From: Cavia porcellus
Taxonomy: Eukaryota > Chordata > Mammalia > Rodentia > Caviidae
Assembly: GCF_034190915.1 (NCBI RefSeq)
Contig: NW_026947514.1
Span: forward strand, 6,345,701-6,409,700
Length of the DNA: 64,000 nucleotides
Direction: 5' to 3'
In this document: one piece after another, positions 45,501 through 58,100 of the stretch
Numbering within the stretch: the first letter of the stretch is position 1
Layout of the letters: the number at the start of each line of letters is the position of its first letter
Translations under genes and position numbers: made by a program
The notes under the pieces: generated by a model
What the model was told of the DNA's origin: nothing
The model's database searches: none
Seen by the model: the letters and a program-made list of their open reading frames with translations, nothing else

Positions 45501-47645
45501 ATTCAGCATGATGTATATCAGTGCACAGACAGCGGGTTCGGAGGCAGGGTCTACATCACCGCATCTTCGTGCATCAGGTGGGGAGAGTTGAACGTCCTCA
45601 TGTTTACTACCACTTTTTGGAGGAGCTCAGAGCCCATTCCCAGCAGTGACGCTGGTGTCTGTACTCAAGCCCATGGCCCTGTGCAGCCCACATTTCTAAA
45701 GCTTCCCAGGTGAAGTCTCAACCGATCACATGGAGAGATCACATGGCAGAAGGTACCGGAAGCCTTAGTAACTCCCTGGGTTTCTCCCCATCTCCTGGCC
45801 TCCCATGTCCTCACATCCCTCTGACCACAGCCTAGATTGTTTCAGGACCCCCCCCCCCAGGCTTTCAACTCCTTTACCCTTTGCTTTTCATATCCAACTG
45901 GGTGAAACCCAAACCACAAGTCAGTTCACTCACTCAGCCATCGTCTCCTATCTTCGCACAAGAAGCAAATGTTGCTGGAGGTCACCCAGCCAGGCAAGGT
46001 GTGCTGATATGTTCAGGCTCCAAGACAGGACCCCCACTGTCAGGCAGCCCTCCTTGGTTTCCTTGGCCAATTGAGGTCCCTTGCTCACAGTAGACTCCTG
46101 AGACACGTACTGTGTCTCTCAACATTTTGTAACTACCTCCAGGACACACAACAGACAGATAAAACCTTCTACTTCTTAAAACCAAAACAAAAAATAATAT
46201 GGAGAGCTCCTTTAAGTTCCCCTGGATATCACAGCTAGAGCGGGCCAAACCCTGTCTTTCTGTCTTGGTAATTTTATGGCAGACTCTTCCTTTGACCTGA
46301 AGTCTCTCTCCTCTGTCTGCCCACTCTAAGACGGACATCTCTATCCTCTCAGGAATCATAAAATCTCAGTTATTCTTTGTCTCTCCCCAGAATAGTTCAT
46401 TAGACCCTCCACAATGATGCTTGATCATTGATCACACTCTCTCCATTTTTAGAGAGAAAGGGGGAAAAAACTTTCATTGGTTTCAGCGCTCTTCAATGTA
46501 ATATTTTAAGTGTCCTCAGAGACGACTTCTGCCAACCTCTCCCCTCTCAACATCTGCCTCCCTCACCATCCTCCCTCCCTCCCTCCTCTTTGTGCTCTGT
46601 GTTCAAGCCTCTTTACAATCTTTCCCAAGCTTTAAGGACTCAAGAATTTCTCCTTCATCTCTGGGTTTCTCCTTCTCAACCCATTTTCCATCTAGTGCCT
46701 TCAGTTGCTAGAGTTCCTGAACTCTGGCCTCCATTGTTTCTTCTGGATGCTTCCTCTGGGCCAACTCACCAAATCTGTGGCTTCAGCAGTCATTTCCGGG
46801 ATGATGACCTCCAAGCTGGGTAGAGCCGAGCTTGTTCCTCCAAGTGGCAGACCCATCTGTCTGGCTACCTACTCATTCCCTCTACTTTGAATGCTGAGTG
46901 TTGCATTAAATTCCAAATGTCAGAGATCAGCTTCTTAGTCTTCACTCCTTCCTCGTGTTAATGAGTGATGTCATCCTGAATAAGCAAAGAAACTCTCCCA
47001 TGAGGACCCCACATCCCCCAAACTCATCTGAAGACAACCCTGGCCCCCTGTAGGGAATGAAACCCTCAAGAAGCTCTCCATCAGCCCATGTCTACCTATG
47101 TTGGGCACCATGTTGGTCCAGGGTGCCATTGGGTTGTATCCAATGGTACACTTTGCTGAACTCTGATGCTAGACTGAACACCCAACCGAGGCCCTCCCCA
47201 GTCTGGCAATATCCCCATTGCTGCCCCTGTGTTCTGTCTGATTGGAATTCTGGTTTTACTTCTTCAGGGCTAAAATTTTTCAATAGTGTCCCATTTCTAG
47301 GACATCTAAGTCTTCAAATCATCCCCAAGCCAGGCAAGGTCCAGAGCAGGTACCAGTCGGACCTCACTGCCTGGATGCCTGAATCATGGTCAGTGCTTGG
47401 CTCACCATGGTCCACTGGCTCACTGTGAAGCAAGCCTTCTCGCATTTAGATGAACTTATCCAACAGAAACCCTGGTAGTGAAATTTTCAGCAAAATTCCC
47501 AGGACACGGGATCTCCTTTGCTCCTCAACTCTGAGACCAGCTCCTGGGTGGCTGGGGACAGGCTGGGTGGGGCCTTATTGTGGCTGCTCCATTCAGTGGG
47601 GACTCAGTGAGAGCCCACAGCTGTCTTCTAGAACCAGCACTCAGC
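45501..47645. other. single-copy sequence with C11 run
   Basis: An 11-base C run occurs at 45,848-45,858 and a CCCT-rich patch at 46,560-46,585. 46,780-46,960 loosely resembles a degraded L2, not callable. No gene recognised. Confidence 0.4.
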
Positions 47646-47843
47646 AAGGAGTGATGACACACCTACTATCACTCAGGGAGGCAGAAAGATTGCAAGTTTG
47701 TTCCTAGCATGGGCAATCTATTGACTTAGCAAGACCCTGTGTCAAGATAAAATCTGAATGAAAGGACCGGGATTATAGCTCAATCCAAAGGCCCTGGGTT
47801 CAATCTCCAGGATAGAAAATAAATAAATTAATTAAAAAAACAG
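47646..47843 (+). repeat. B1-dID dimeric SINE
   Basis: The B1 half ('actatcactcagggaggcag', 'agcatgggcaatctattgac', 'agcaagaccctgtgtcaag') is followed by the ID half ('gaccgggattatagctcaat', 'ggccctgggttcaatctcca') and an AAATAAAT-rich tail. Confidence 0.9.
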
Positions 47844-49444
47844 GCTTCCAGGACAACCAGCTGATGGAAACCATGTGAGTATTTCTGACACATCCCACCC
47901 ATTCATTGAGGCAATTACAACAGTCTTCTAGTTTCAAAGGATGGAGACTCTACACCTTGCTGGAAGCAGCAGAGTCAAATATTTCAAGAGCCACATTTCC
48001 AAGTGGTCACTCTCCTCCTTCCTTTCCTAAAGCTCACAGCGTGCTCCCTCCATGCCTGCCCTTTCCCCTCCCACAGCCCCATGAATCTGCTCAGCCCATG
48101 GACCTCACTCACCATGACATCCTTGGCAAAGCTCCAGCTGCAAACCCACCCATCAGACGCCTTTCTCTCCCACCCCATCCACCCAGTGCCACACGTCTAC
48201 ACTTGACTTAGCCTGCGAGGTGAGGCAGTGCTGACTTTGTCTTGGATAGATGTCACTGTCTCCTGTTAAGCAAGGAGTTGCCCAAAGTCAGACACCTTGG
48301 AGAGTGGGAGATAGGAGAGGGCAGTGAGCAGGGTCACAGGCACACTCCCCTTGCTGTGACTGTCCCTAAGGAGCTCAGCATGGCTCATGCTGGTCACTCT
48401 CATTCCCAAAATACAGTGTTCTGGTGTGCTGGGCAGCAAAGGCAGGACCTGCCTCAGGGAGTGGCTGTGAGGTCCTGCAGGAGAGAGAAAGGAGGGCCAG
48501 TTTCTTGGCCTACTTTCCTGGTCATCCTCTGTGAATGAAACAAATACTTCAGGGCCTCCCTGGCAGGGGCCTTAGTGTGTAGCAGACCGTTAGGCTGGCT
48601 TTGACGGTGCGCAGGCAGGCAGGAGGGCACAGGGTGGGGGCCACAAGACACAGACGTGGCATTTACACCTGCGCATCCTGCTCTTCTGAGCCAGGGGGGC
48701 ACCTGGATGCTGTCCAGAAGGGCAACACCTGGGTCCCCCACGGCCTGGATGGCTGCCACACACCTTTGCTTCCCGCCGAATCCTGGGCACAGCAGCCAGC
48801 GTGGTGAGAGGCAGGAGGGTCTCTGCACTGGGGGTAGAGTTCAGCCAGGGGCGGAGACATCCTCACCAAGCACCTCCCCTCCGCTTCCAGAGACCATGCA
48901 TTAAAGCTCATCCTGTATCTCAGTCTATGATCTTCTTCCCTCAGGGCAGAGCTCACCCCCAGCACACACGTTCAGGTGTGACTCGAACCTCTAGGTCTGG
49001 GGTTGGATGATTTGTTTAGTGAAATACTCAATGTGGAATCCTGCAAGGGACAAAAGTGGGGAGATTTTCCTCCTCCAAGTATTCCCCTAGTCCAGCTGAC
49101 AAAGTTGAAGGAAGTAGAAAACTGTGTGGCTTTCCAGGGGTACATGATTTTGTTGTTATAAATACCCACTTCCTAGCGCTCCTGTCTAGTTTGGTATTCA
49201 CTGTGTAAAATAGTTTCCCTCTCTTGTGTTTTTCAGGTGACGTTCCATTTGGACCCAGGGCCCCTGAGTGACTTCGGAGACCTGGCTGTTACCAAACGCA
49301 GCATCTCTGTCATCAGTTAGGAAAGGTAACACCCCGAGGAGCCTTCCCATTAAGGCTACTGTTTAGACCACTCTCACACGTGACCCGAAGTCTGGAATCA
49401 GATGTCACTGCCACTGTCTGCTAGACTTGGACAGCAGTGCCAGG
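47844..49444. other. single-copy sequence, no feature recognised
   Basis: Nothing recognised. Frames up to 124 codons overlap on both strands. Confidence 0.4.
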
Positions 49445-49528
49445 GAGGACAAGCGGGCTGACCATGGTCACGCAGATGCGAGGTGACAGAACTAGGGCTC
49501 GTGCCGTCTTCTCTGCCATCCAGGCTCC
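49445..49528 (-). repeat. MIR SINE fragment
   Basis: On the plus strand 'gctgaccatggtcacgcaga' and 'gcgaggtgacagaactaggg' follow the antisense MIR order ('cttgcccaaggtcacacagctag...gcagagccaggattcga'). Confidence 0.6.
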
Positions 49529-50209
49529 ATGCGATCTCAGAGCTCTCCCTCTGCGAAGCTGAAATCAGGTATGCACTCAAAATTTGCCAAAGAGTAGCCT
49601 CCGATCATGTGATTTAAAACTTACCATAAAATTACAAATCTACTCTGCCTTTCCGGAGGGAGGAGGAAGCCTGTTAATATTTTGAAATGAATTGGCCGTG
49701 TCTCTCTTTTCTGAAGTGTACTGGTGTGGTGGAGGAAAACAAACAAAAAACAAAACAAAATTTAAAAAATACAAGGGACTTCTTCTAATCACACCTTCTG
49801 CAGACTCACCCCCTCCCCAGGGACGGAAGTATATTAGTATTTTAGAAATACAGACATTATCCCTTCACATTTTAGAAACTTTCTCTCCTTTCTCTCAACT
49901 CTATCCCTAGCCTCTGGGAGGCTGTGGGGCTTTGCTTCCAATCAGCACATATTCTGCTCTATGTAGGAATCACAAATGTTGATAGAAATAGCCATGGGGT
50001 GTGCAAAGAACCCATTCCATGTGTCACAAGGGTTAGGGCTCTGCTAGATGGGATGTCAAAGGCAGGCAGACACCGCAATGGGAAATAACCTTCAGAAAGC
50101 CCCCACCTTGCCAGGGTGACCTTTCTTTCCAGCAAGAAACATTCAAAGTACAACCATATTCACGTTCCTGTTGCAAAAACAATATGCATTTCCCCTCCAC
50201 ACTCCTCTG
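49529..50209. other. single-copy sequence
   Basis: Nothing recognised. Confidence 0.4.
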
Positions 50210-50490
50210 ACTTGGCATCCTACAAATCTTAAATAAAGATATAGTGAGATCCTGTGTCTCGCCGGCAGTGCCGAGCTGATTTATTCCTGTCTGAACACAC
50301 CCGCGGAACGAAGCTGCGCCTTCTGTGCCTCAGGAGGGCCATTGGAGGTCCGTTTTATTGCTATTTTAGCTGAATGTTTTACTACTATATCTGTATTTAA
50401 TATTTCCAATGTGGCCTCATTTTTGGAATTCCCCCGCCCTCTCCAAAGTCCCACAGGCATCCTTGTGTTAAATAAAATACACATCTCATG
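50210..50490. promoter_or_regulatory. candidate conserved non-coding element
   Basis: TE-free block retaining several CpGs ('ctcgccggcagtgccgag', 'acccgcggaacgaagctgcg') next to AT-rich motif-dense sequence ('tccgttttattgctatttta', 'ctgtatttaatatttcc', 'ggtgctaatcaaactg'). CpG retention in such a context often marks constraint. Inference only. Confidence 0.33.
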
Positions 50491-50883
50491 GAGGTGCTAA
50501 TCAAACTGAAAATTCTCAGGCGCTGAAAACCCAGCAGAGACAGAATGACCACGTTTGATAGCACTTGTGTCTCCCAAGAGCCAAAGTACAAAATGACTCA
50601 GGAAGGGAGCAAATTTCTTTTGTAGCGGTGATGGGAGGAAAGACTCTGGTCCACAGGCCACACGGAGACACTTTCTTTACTCTGGTTTACTACTTGGTCA
50701 TATGTTTGGTTATTTTTCATCTGTGTGCTTTTCAGTGACTTATCTTGCAAATGATACCCATTTCCCACCCTCCTTTGGAAGAGAACTGATTCCATGGAAT
50801 ACCCAGATCCTTCTCCCTCATACCTGGTGCCAAAACAAAACTAAACAAAATAAAACAAAGATTCCAAGGCACCTGTGCCTGTC
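50491..50883. other. single-copy sequence
   Basis: Nothing recognised. Confidence 0.4.
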
Positions 50884-50905
50884 AGAGAGAGAGAGAGAGA
50901 GAGAC

Positions 50906-50953
<48 letters not shown>
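50884..50953. repeat. (GA)n microsatellite
   Basis: GA units with two ACA interruptions; the last ~40 bp are pure. Confidence 0.97.
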
Positions 50954-50956
<3 letters not shown>

Positions 50957-52959
50957 CATGCTGCTCCCTGGCTCACTCTGTATTATTCCCTCCAATGCTT
51001 GTTAGGTAACATTACGCGAATGTTCCCAGTCCTCCATGTGAGTGGAAAATTGCTGGAATAAGAACCTTTTCCAGAACTCACAGAGCCCGAGCCTGGTTCC
51101 TGGGGCTAAAGACATGGCCAAACACAGGTGCCAGTAGCACGCAGTGACATGTGTTGGGAATGTGGAATTGCTCCTCTTAGCCGGGCAGGGCATCCACGGC
51201 CAGTTCACTCCAGCTCCTCCCCACAAGGAGGGGACAGCAAGCATCACCTGCCTTGGGCCTCTGATGGAGAGAAGGAGGAAAATGATGGGAAGGAGAGAGA
51301 GATGGGTGGTGCAGACTGTTGGATTTTCTCTCTGCCTGGAGGGTACCTTTTAAGAGATCATCCTCCAGTGCGATCTGCTGGTCATCTTTCTCTCGGTGTG
51401 GAGCCACTAACATGGTCTGTACAGTCTCACTGTGGCGATGGTCCTGCACTTCTGCCGTGGAGGGTGCTGTCTGGCACACGGGGTGGAGAGGTCCCTACCC
51501 TCTGTGGGTCTGACTGGTCCTGTGGAGCCACCCATGGTTATCTCGTCCATCTTTCCCCCAGGCTGTCCTTACCTAAAGTGTTTCAGCTTGGCCAAAATAC
51601 GATCCATTTTCTCCACTATGGCTCCGTTTCATATGTTGTGCTTTTTTTTTCTGGACTGCTTTTCTGTATTTTACAACTGTTTTTATCTATGATTTTCATT
51701 TCTTTGTGTTCTTTTTTTTTGCTTTTCTTTGAGGATCACCCATTTTCAGTTCGTTTTATTTAATACTTAGCCCATTCGTTGAGCTAAGAACTTTGATAAT
51801 TTTATTTCAACAAACACTGTATGTTTTTCTTTTTAGTTTTTCAAGTTTCCTTGGCCATATCTGATCAACTTTTAAAAAAATTATTTGATTCTATCTTTTG
51901 TTTTTTTGAATATTTCACGTGCATGTATGTTGTGTCCTGTCACTCACGCATGCACGTGTGCACGTGTGCATACGACCTACCTTAGGAGTGTGGTACCCAA
52001 GGGGATTTGCATTTGCTCTTGCTGAGGCCCAGAGGACCCTGCGGGAGTGGCACTATTTGGGCTACTTGCACAGGACCTCCCTGCTGCACTGGCCTGGCCT
52101 GAGCCCCCAGCTGGCCTGGCTCCTGGTGCTGGTTCTTTAGCAGGTGTTCTTGTCTGTGTTCTTGCTTCTGCCCAGCCTCCTTGCTTGTCTGCTTGTCTGT
52201 TCGTTTTTATGTCTTGGAGCTTTCCCCAGTGGTCTATCAATCCCAGGAAAACATTAAAATTATGTATACTTATGTTTCTGTTGTTCATTCCTAATTAACT
52301 CCACATCTGGTTGTATTTCAGCCAAGACACTTTTCTGGTCACCTCGCCTGTCATCCTACCAGAAGCCACTTGCTGAACTTTATTTCAGGGAGGTTGCTGG
52401 CTCCATCCCCTGTGTCTCCTGCCCTCCCACACAGCGATGACACAAGTGGTGATAATCACAACAGCTCCACACCGAGAACTGACAGGGCTCCCGAGACCTC
52501 TCTCACCCTAATGACTAATACCTCTAGTCCACTCAACGTGGTGGAGAGCTGGCAGTTCTGAGAGCTAATGTGTATTTGTCATGGAACTAATTAATAATGG
52601 GCGAGTTAATAGTGGGCTTGTCATAAAACTAGTTAATAATGGGCTGGGATGGAGGAATATCCTGCCCCTTTAATGCTATGTCATGATATAGCCCAGTTAT
52701 ACAAATGGAAACTTGTAAGGAGCCCTTTCTGAAAGATTATTTGAGAAAAAAAAAATCTAGAAACCACATTAACTTACCCTCATGAGACTGCCCTGCCTCT
52801 TCCTCTCCAGCAGTGAACATTTTAGGATTCACTATACTCCATTTTTCCTGAGATCCCAGAGAGTGCAGCAAGAAACTGGAAGGTCAACAGTCCAATGTGA
52901 TGACCAACAATAGTCATAGCAGTCTGTTTTTACTTATATTTTATTATATATTCAATACA
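50954..52959. other. single-copy sequence; T-rich right half
   Basis: The longest non-L1 open frame of the window (51,128-51,763, 211 codons) lies here. It has no recognisable domain, ends in T-rich DNA coding Phe/Leu, and overlaps other frames; judged chance. A CG/TG-alternating patch is present at 51,945-51,975. Confidence 0.4.
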
Positions 52960-53059
52960 TTTTTTTGTCTTTTTCATTTTTATCGGTACCGGGGATCGAA
53001 CTCACGACTGCCTGCTTGCAAGCAGGTACTTATGCCGCTGAGCTAAATCCCCAGCTCCC
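52960..53059 (-). repeat. ID SINE
   Basis: On the plus strand a T-rich tail is followed by 'ggtaccggggatcgaactca', 'gcttgcaagcaggtacttat' and 'gccgctgagctaaatcccca', a nearly undamaged ID body including CpG positions, so probably one of the younger SINEs here. Confidence 0.92.
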
Positions 53060-53884
53060 TGTAATGCAACCTTTTAAAAAACAAATAAAAAAGGCATCAC
53101 AGAAGGCCTTGTAAACTTACTCAGATTTGATGTCAGAGCACATGTACAATTCTAGCTGGTCAAGAGTCTGTATCTGTAATACTTTTATCTTCTTTTGGGG
53201 AGAAGAACATCCCTATCTAGTAGATTGATGAACACAGCCACAATGCAGCAGCAGCAAATGCAATTCTGACAGCATCAGAAACCCATCCCTCTCAGAAAGC
53301 CTTCCTGGGTCCCCGGGCTCTGCTGAAGGTAGACCCGAGGAAACAGACAGACTGGAGCTTGGGGCTTCCCAGTACTTTGGGATGAGAAACTCCTTTGTGA
53401 GGAGGCTGTAGCTTCTGCAGTTATGGAGGCTGCTTGCCTGTGATGAGCTGGCTACCAGCTGGAGGCCCAGGGGAGTCCAGGGAGTGGCCAGAGAACCAGG
53501 GAGCTGACGGTGTGAGGCCCACCGAGGGCTGGAGCAGAACTGCACACCCTTCCTCCACCTCTGGGTTCTAGTCGGGCTCCCAAGGCTGAAAACATCCATC
53601 AACCTCAGAGAGCCCACACTACTCCCCTGAGTCTACCGATTCGGGGTTCACCCACCTGAAAACATCCTCCCAGACATGCCTGGAAATGATCTTTCTTGGG
53701 GACATAGAGGACCATCAAATTGACATGTACAGGCCTGATACAGTGCTGAGTACTCTCAATATCAGACGAGCTCTCCCTTGTTGTCCAGATCAGTGCTGAT
53801 AGGCAGGGTCTCTTCATGTACCTTCCCTTTTATCAGTGCATCCCACATTTCAACGGGCTGCTTGCCCCACCTAAGAACCCTATA
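53060..53884. other. single-copy sequence, no feature recognised
   Basis: Nothing recognised. Serves as the left flank of the L1 insertion. Confidence 0.4.
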
Positions 53885-53900
53885 TTTCCCCATAAAATTT

Positions 53901-53901
<1 letters not shown>
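53885..53901. repeat. left target-site duplication of L1
   Basis: 'tttccccataaaatttt' matches 'tttccccataaatttt' at 59,970-59,985 with a one-base length difference in the A run. It brackets the L1 exactly between the poly-A tail and the 5' truncation point; the T run at its right merges with the tail. Confidence 0.9.
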
Positions 53902-53933
<32 letters not shown>

Positions 53934-53935
53934 TA

Positions 53936-55133
53936 TTTAAGAGGAAAAAGAGAAAAACACAAAACAAACCAAAGCGGCGTAAGGGTACACGCAATACAGA
54001 ACTACAAAACAAAACAAAACAAAACAAAACAAAACAAAACAAAAAACCATAACAGTAAGAAATTACCTGCTAGTAGATTACACACTATTTTCTTGAAAAT
54101 AGTTCCTCAAATCACAGTATCAAAGAACACAAGGTGGACATTCAAACAGGGAGACTGCAAACAGCTGTGTTCAATGTTCCAAAAACATTGATAAAGTCAG
54201 CTATTTAACACCCCCAAACACACTTGCTGTTATATCCGTTAGAGCTCCTTTTCTTTTTTTTTTTTCCCTCTCTTTTTTACAACAAAATTTACACATCTTG
54301 GATTTTATTACTCCTTAGTGCTTATTACTTTCTTGGGGGGGGGGGAAGAATACAGTCAAATATGGCAAAACAAAGCTGTCAGTCAATACCAAGGATAGAC
54401 GTAGCACATGGTGTAGAACAGAGTACAAGTTTATCAACAATGGTTATCAACGTTGTCCCTTGTTTCCTTAAAAAGAATTGTCTATCTTATTAGATATTAT
54501 AAAGTTGGACAAAACAGTAGAGAACAAGACCAATAAAACTTAGGCATTGTAAACATTACAGGACTTCCAAAGAAGACAATAGTCAAACCAGAATGGGTAT
54601 CTTAGTGAATCTTATTGTCTTCAAAGTAGTTGCCTATGTCTTCAAACTTGATACTATCATATAGAATGGAACAGAGTCTAATCAGTCAAAACAAGATCGT
54701 GGGAGTACTACAGGACTTCAAAACAAGTTAATTGGAAATCGAAAAGAGTTACTATTTATATATCCTAATTTTTTTGAATTTTTTCTTTAATTAAGACAAA
54801 CATAAGAAATGACTTAATAATTTTTTTTTGAAACAATAAGGGGGAGATTGAGATAAAACAGGACATAACAATATAACAATAGAGGTCACAGCATGACTGT
54901 TTCAATAACCTAGTACTTCACCACCTTATAACCTGACTTAATAGTAGTTACCATAGTGTCTTTTTCCTTGAAACATTTGGGTAAAACTTCATATACTCTA
55001 GCTTCAAATATTTTCATATCAAGAAGCCCAGAATAAAGCCTTTCTAATTAATGAGTGAAAACTTTATAAGGCTTCAAGGCAACCTAATGGGGAATCATGA
55101 TTATCACATATTTTTATATATTTGAATCATTAC
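53936..55133 (-). other. L1 3' UTR
   Basis: About 1.2 kb between the ORF2 stop and the tail. It includes an (AAAAC)n tract (about 54,006-54,047) and an 11-base G run at 54,335-54,345 on the plus strand, i.e. a C run in L1 sense. This differs from the G-rich purine tract usually found on the sense strand of mammalian L1 3' UTRs. Confidence 0.75.
54006..54047. repeat. (AAAAC)n microsatellite in the L1 3' UTR
   Basis: Consecutive AAAAC pentamers on the plus strand (GTTTT in L1 sense). Confidence 0.95.
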
Positions 55134-58100
55134 TTACATTAGGGAAACTATTCGGTATTCACACATGCGAGATTGATTTATTTCACTTATGAGTATGGTC
55201 TCAAGCTGTGCCCATTTATTGATAAATATCTCAATGTGATCCTTCTTTATAGCTGAATAATACTCCATTGTATAGAAATACCACAACTTTTTTATCCATT
55301 CCTCAGTTGATGGGCACTTGGGTTGTTTCCAAGATCTGGCGATTACAAATTGTGCTGCTATAAACATAGGTGCACATATATCACTGTGGTATGATGCTTT
55401 CAGTTCTTCTGGGAATATGCCTAGAAGTGGAATAGCTGGAATAAATGGGATTTCCAGTCCCAACTTTTTGAGAAATCTCCAGACAGATCTCCACAAAGGC
55501 TGTACCAGTCTACACTCCCACCAGCAGTGCAGGAGAGTTCCTTTTTCCCCACAGCCTCTCCAGCATTTGTTGTCGGTTTTCTTGATCCTGGCCATTCTTT
55601 CAGGAGTGAGATGGTATCTCAGTGTGGTTTTAATTTGCATTTCTCTAATGACCAATGATGATGAGCATTTTTTCATGTATTTATTTGCCATTTGCATTTC
55701 TTCATCTGAGAATTGCATATTCATCTCAGATGCCCATTTTTGGATTGGATCTTTGAATTTCGGAGGTCTGAGTTTCTTTAATTCTTTGTATGTTTTAGAC
55801 AAGAGGCCCTTGTCTGAGAGAGAGTTCACTAAAATCTTTTCCCAGTTTGTGGGTTTTCTTTTCACTATGCTGGAGATTTCTTTTGACATGCAGAAACTTT
55901 TTAATAAGAAGTGGTCCCAGTTATTGATTCTGGGAAGTATTTCCCGTGCGGTTTGAGTCCTGTTCATGAATTCTTTACCTACTCCTATGTCTCCAAGGTT
56001 TCTACCTATTTTGTCTTCCAATAGATTTAGTGTTTCTGTTTTAATATTCAGATCTTTGACCCATTTAGATTTTAATTTAGTACATGGTGATAGACATGGG
56101 TCTAGCTTTAGTTTTCGGCAAATGGAGAGCCAGTTTTTCCAGCACCATTTATTAAAGAGACTGTCGTTCTTCCAGTGAACCTGCTTGGCTCCTTTATCAA
56201 AAATAAGGTGGTTGAGTGTGTTCGTAGTTGTGGTTGTATCTTCTAATCTATTCCACTGATCTTCAGCTCTGTTTTGATTCCAATACCATGTTGATTTTAC
56301 TACTGTTGCTTTGTAGTATAACTTCAAGTCAGGGATTGTGATGCCTCCTGCTTTGTCTTTGCTGCTTAGAATTGCCTTTGCGATTCTAGGTCTCTTCTGG
56401 TTCCAGATGAAATTTAGGAGTGATTTCTCTAGATCTATAAGGTATGTTGATGGTATTTCTATTGGGGTTGCATTGAATCTGTATAACAGTTTTGGGAGAA
56501 TGGCCATTTTCACAATGTTTGTTCTTCCTATCCATGAGCAAGGGATGTCTTTCCATTTTCTGAGATCATCTTCAATTTCCTTTTTCAGTGTATTATAATT
56601 TTCACTGTATAAGTCTTTCACTTCTTTCGTAAGAGTAATTCCTAAATATTTCATTTTTTTGCTTGCTAATGTGAATAGTCCAGTTTCTCTTATTTCCCTC
56701 TCTGTAATTTTGTTGTTCGTGTATAGGAATGCTATTGATTTTTGAGTATTGATTTTGTATCCAGCCACATTACTGAATTTATTTATTGTATCTAAGAGTA
56801 TTTCAATGGAGTTTAGGGGGTCTTCTATGTAGAGTATCATGTCATCTGCAAACAATGATAATTTAACTTCTTCTTTTCCTATCTTTACCCCTTTTATTTC
56901 TCTTTCTTGCCTAATTGCTCTGGCTAGTACTTCCAGTACTATATTAAATAGGAGTGGTGATAAAGGACATCCTTGTCTTGTACCCGATTTTAAAGTAAAG
57001 GCTTTCAATTTTTGGCCATTTAGTATGATGCTGGCTGTTGGTTTGTCATAAATGGCCTTTATTATATTGAGGTAAAGACCATTTATTCCAATTTTCTGTA
57101 AAGTTCTTATCATGAATAAGTGTTGGACCTTATCGAAGGCTTTTTCTGCATCTATAGAGATGATCATGTGATTCTTATTTTTGGCTTTATTGATATGGTG
57201 GATTACATTTATTGATTTGCGTATGTTGAACCATCCTTGCATTCCTGGGATGAATCCCACCTGGTCATGGTGTATAATCTTCTTGATGATTTGCTGGATC
57301 CTATTTGCCAATATTTTATTGAGGATTTTTGCATCTGTGTTCATTAGGGAGATCGGTCTATAGTTCTCTTTTATAGTTGGGTCTTTCTCAGGTTTTGGTA
57401 CTAGAGTAATATTTGCTTCCAGGAATGACTTAGGAAGGATTGCTTCCCTTTCAATTTCATTGAATAGTTTGAGGAGTGTCGGCATTAGGTCTTCTTTATA
57501 TTTCTTGTAGAATTCTGCAGTGAATCCATCTGGGCCTGGGCTCTTCTTGGTGGGCAAGGACCCAATTACATTCTCAATTTCATTAGCAGAGATTGGGTTA
57601 TTCAACAGTTTTATATCCTCTTGATCTAGCTTTGGTACTTCATATGCTTCTAAGAATCTGTCTATTTCTTCTGTGTTATCAAACTTTTGAGAGTAGAGGT
57701 TTTCGAAATAGGTGTTGATGATCCTCTGTATTTCTATTGGGTCTGTAGTGATTTCTCCTTTTTCATTTCTTATTGCATGAATTTGAGCTTTTTCTTTCCT
57801 TTTTTTAATAAGGTTGGCTAGGGGCTTATCGATTTTATTTATTCTTTCAAAGAACCAACTCTTTGATTCGTTGATTCTTTGGATTGTTTTCTTAGTCTCT
57901 ATTGCATTGATTTCTGCTCTGATTCTTATAATTTCCACTCTTCTTTTGGCTTTGGGCTTGACTTGCTCTTCTTTTTCTAGCTGTTTGAGGTGTAGCATCA
58001 AGTTATTTACTTGTATTCGTTCTGTTTTCCTGATGTGGGAACTCAGTGCAATAAATTTTCCTCTCAGAACGGCTTTCATTGCATCCCATAGATTCCGGTA

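Noticed and set aside
46780..46960. L2 LINE fragment
   Set aside because: Only loose similarity in word order to the L2 consensus; not enough to support a call without alignment.
51128..51763. 211-codon open frame on the plus strand, the longest outside L1
   Set aside because: No recognisable domain, overlapping frames on other phases and strand, a C-terminus made of Phe/Leu from T-rich DNA, and no convincing splice or promoter context. Length is within chance expectation for a window this size.
55318..55956. 212-codon plus-strand frame and similar plus-strand frames inside the L1
   Set aside because: Antisense shadows of the intact ORF2; amino-acid composition follows from the complementary strand.
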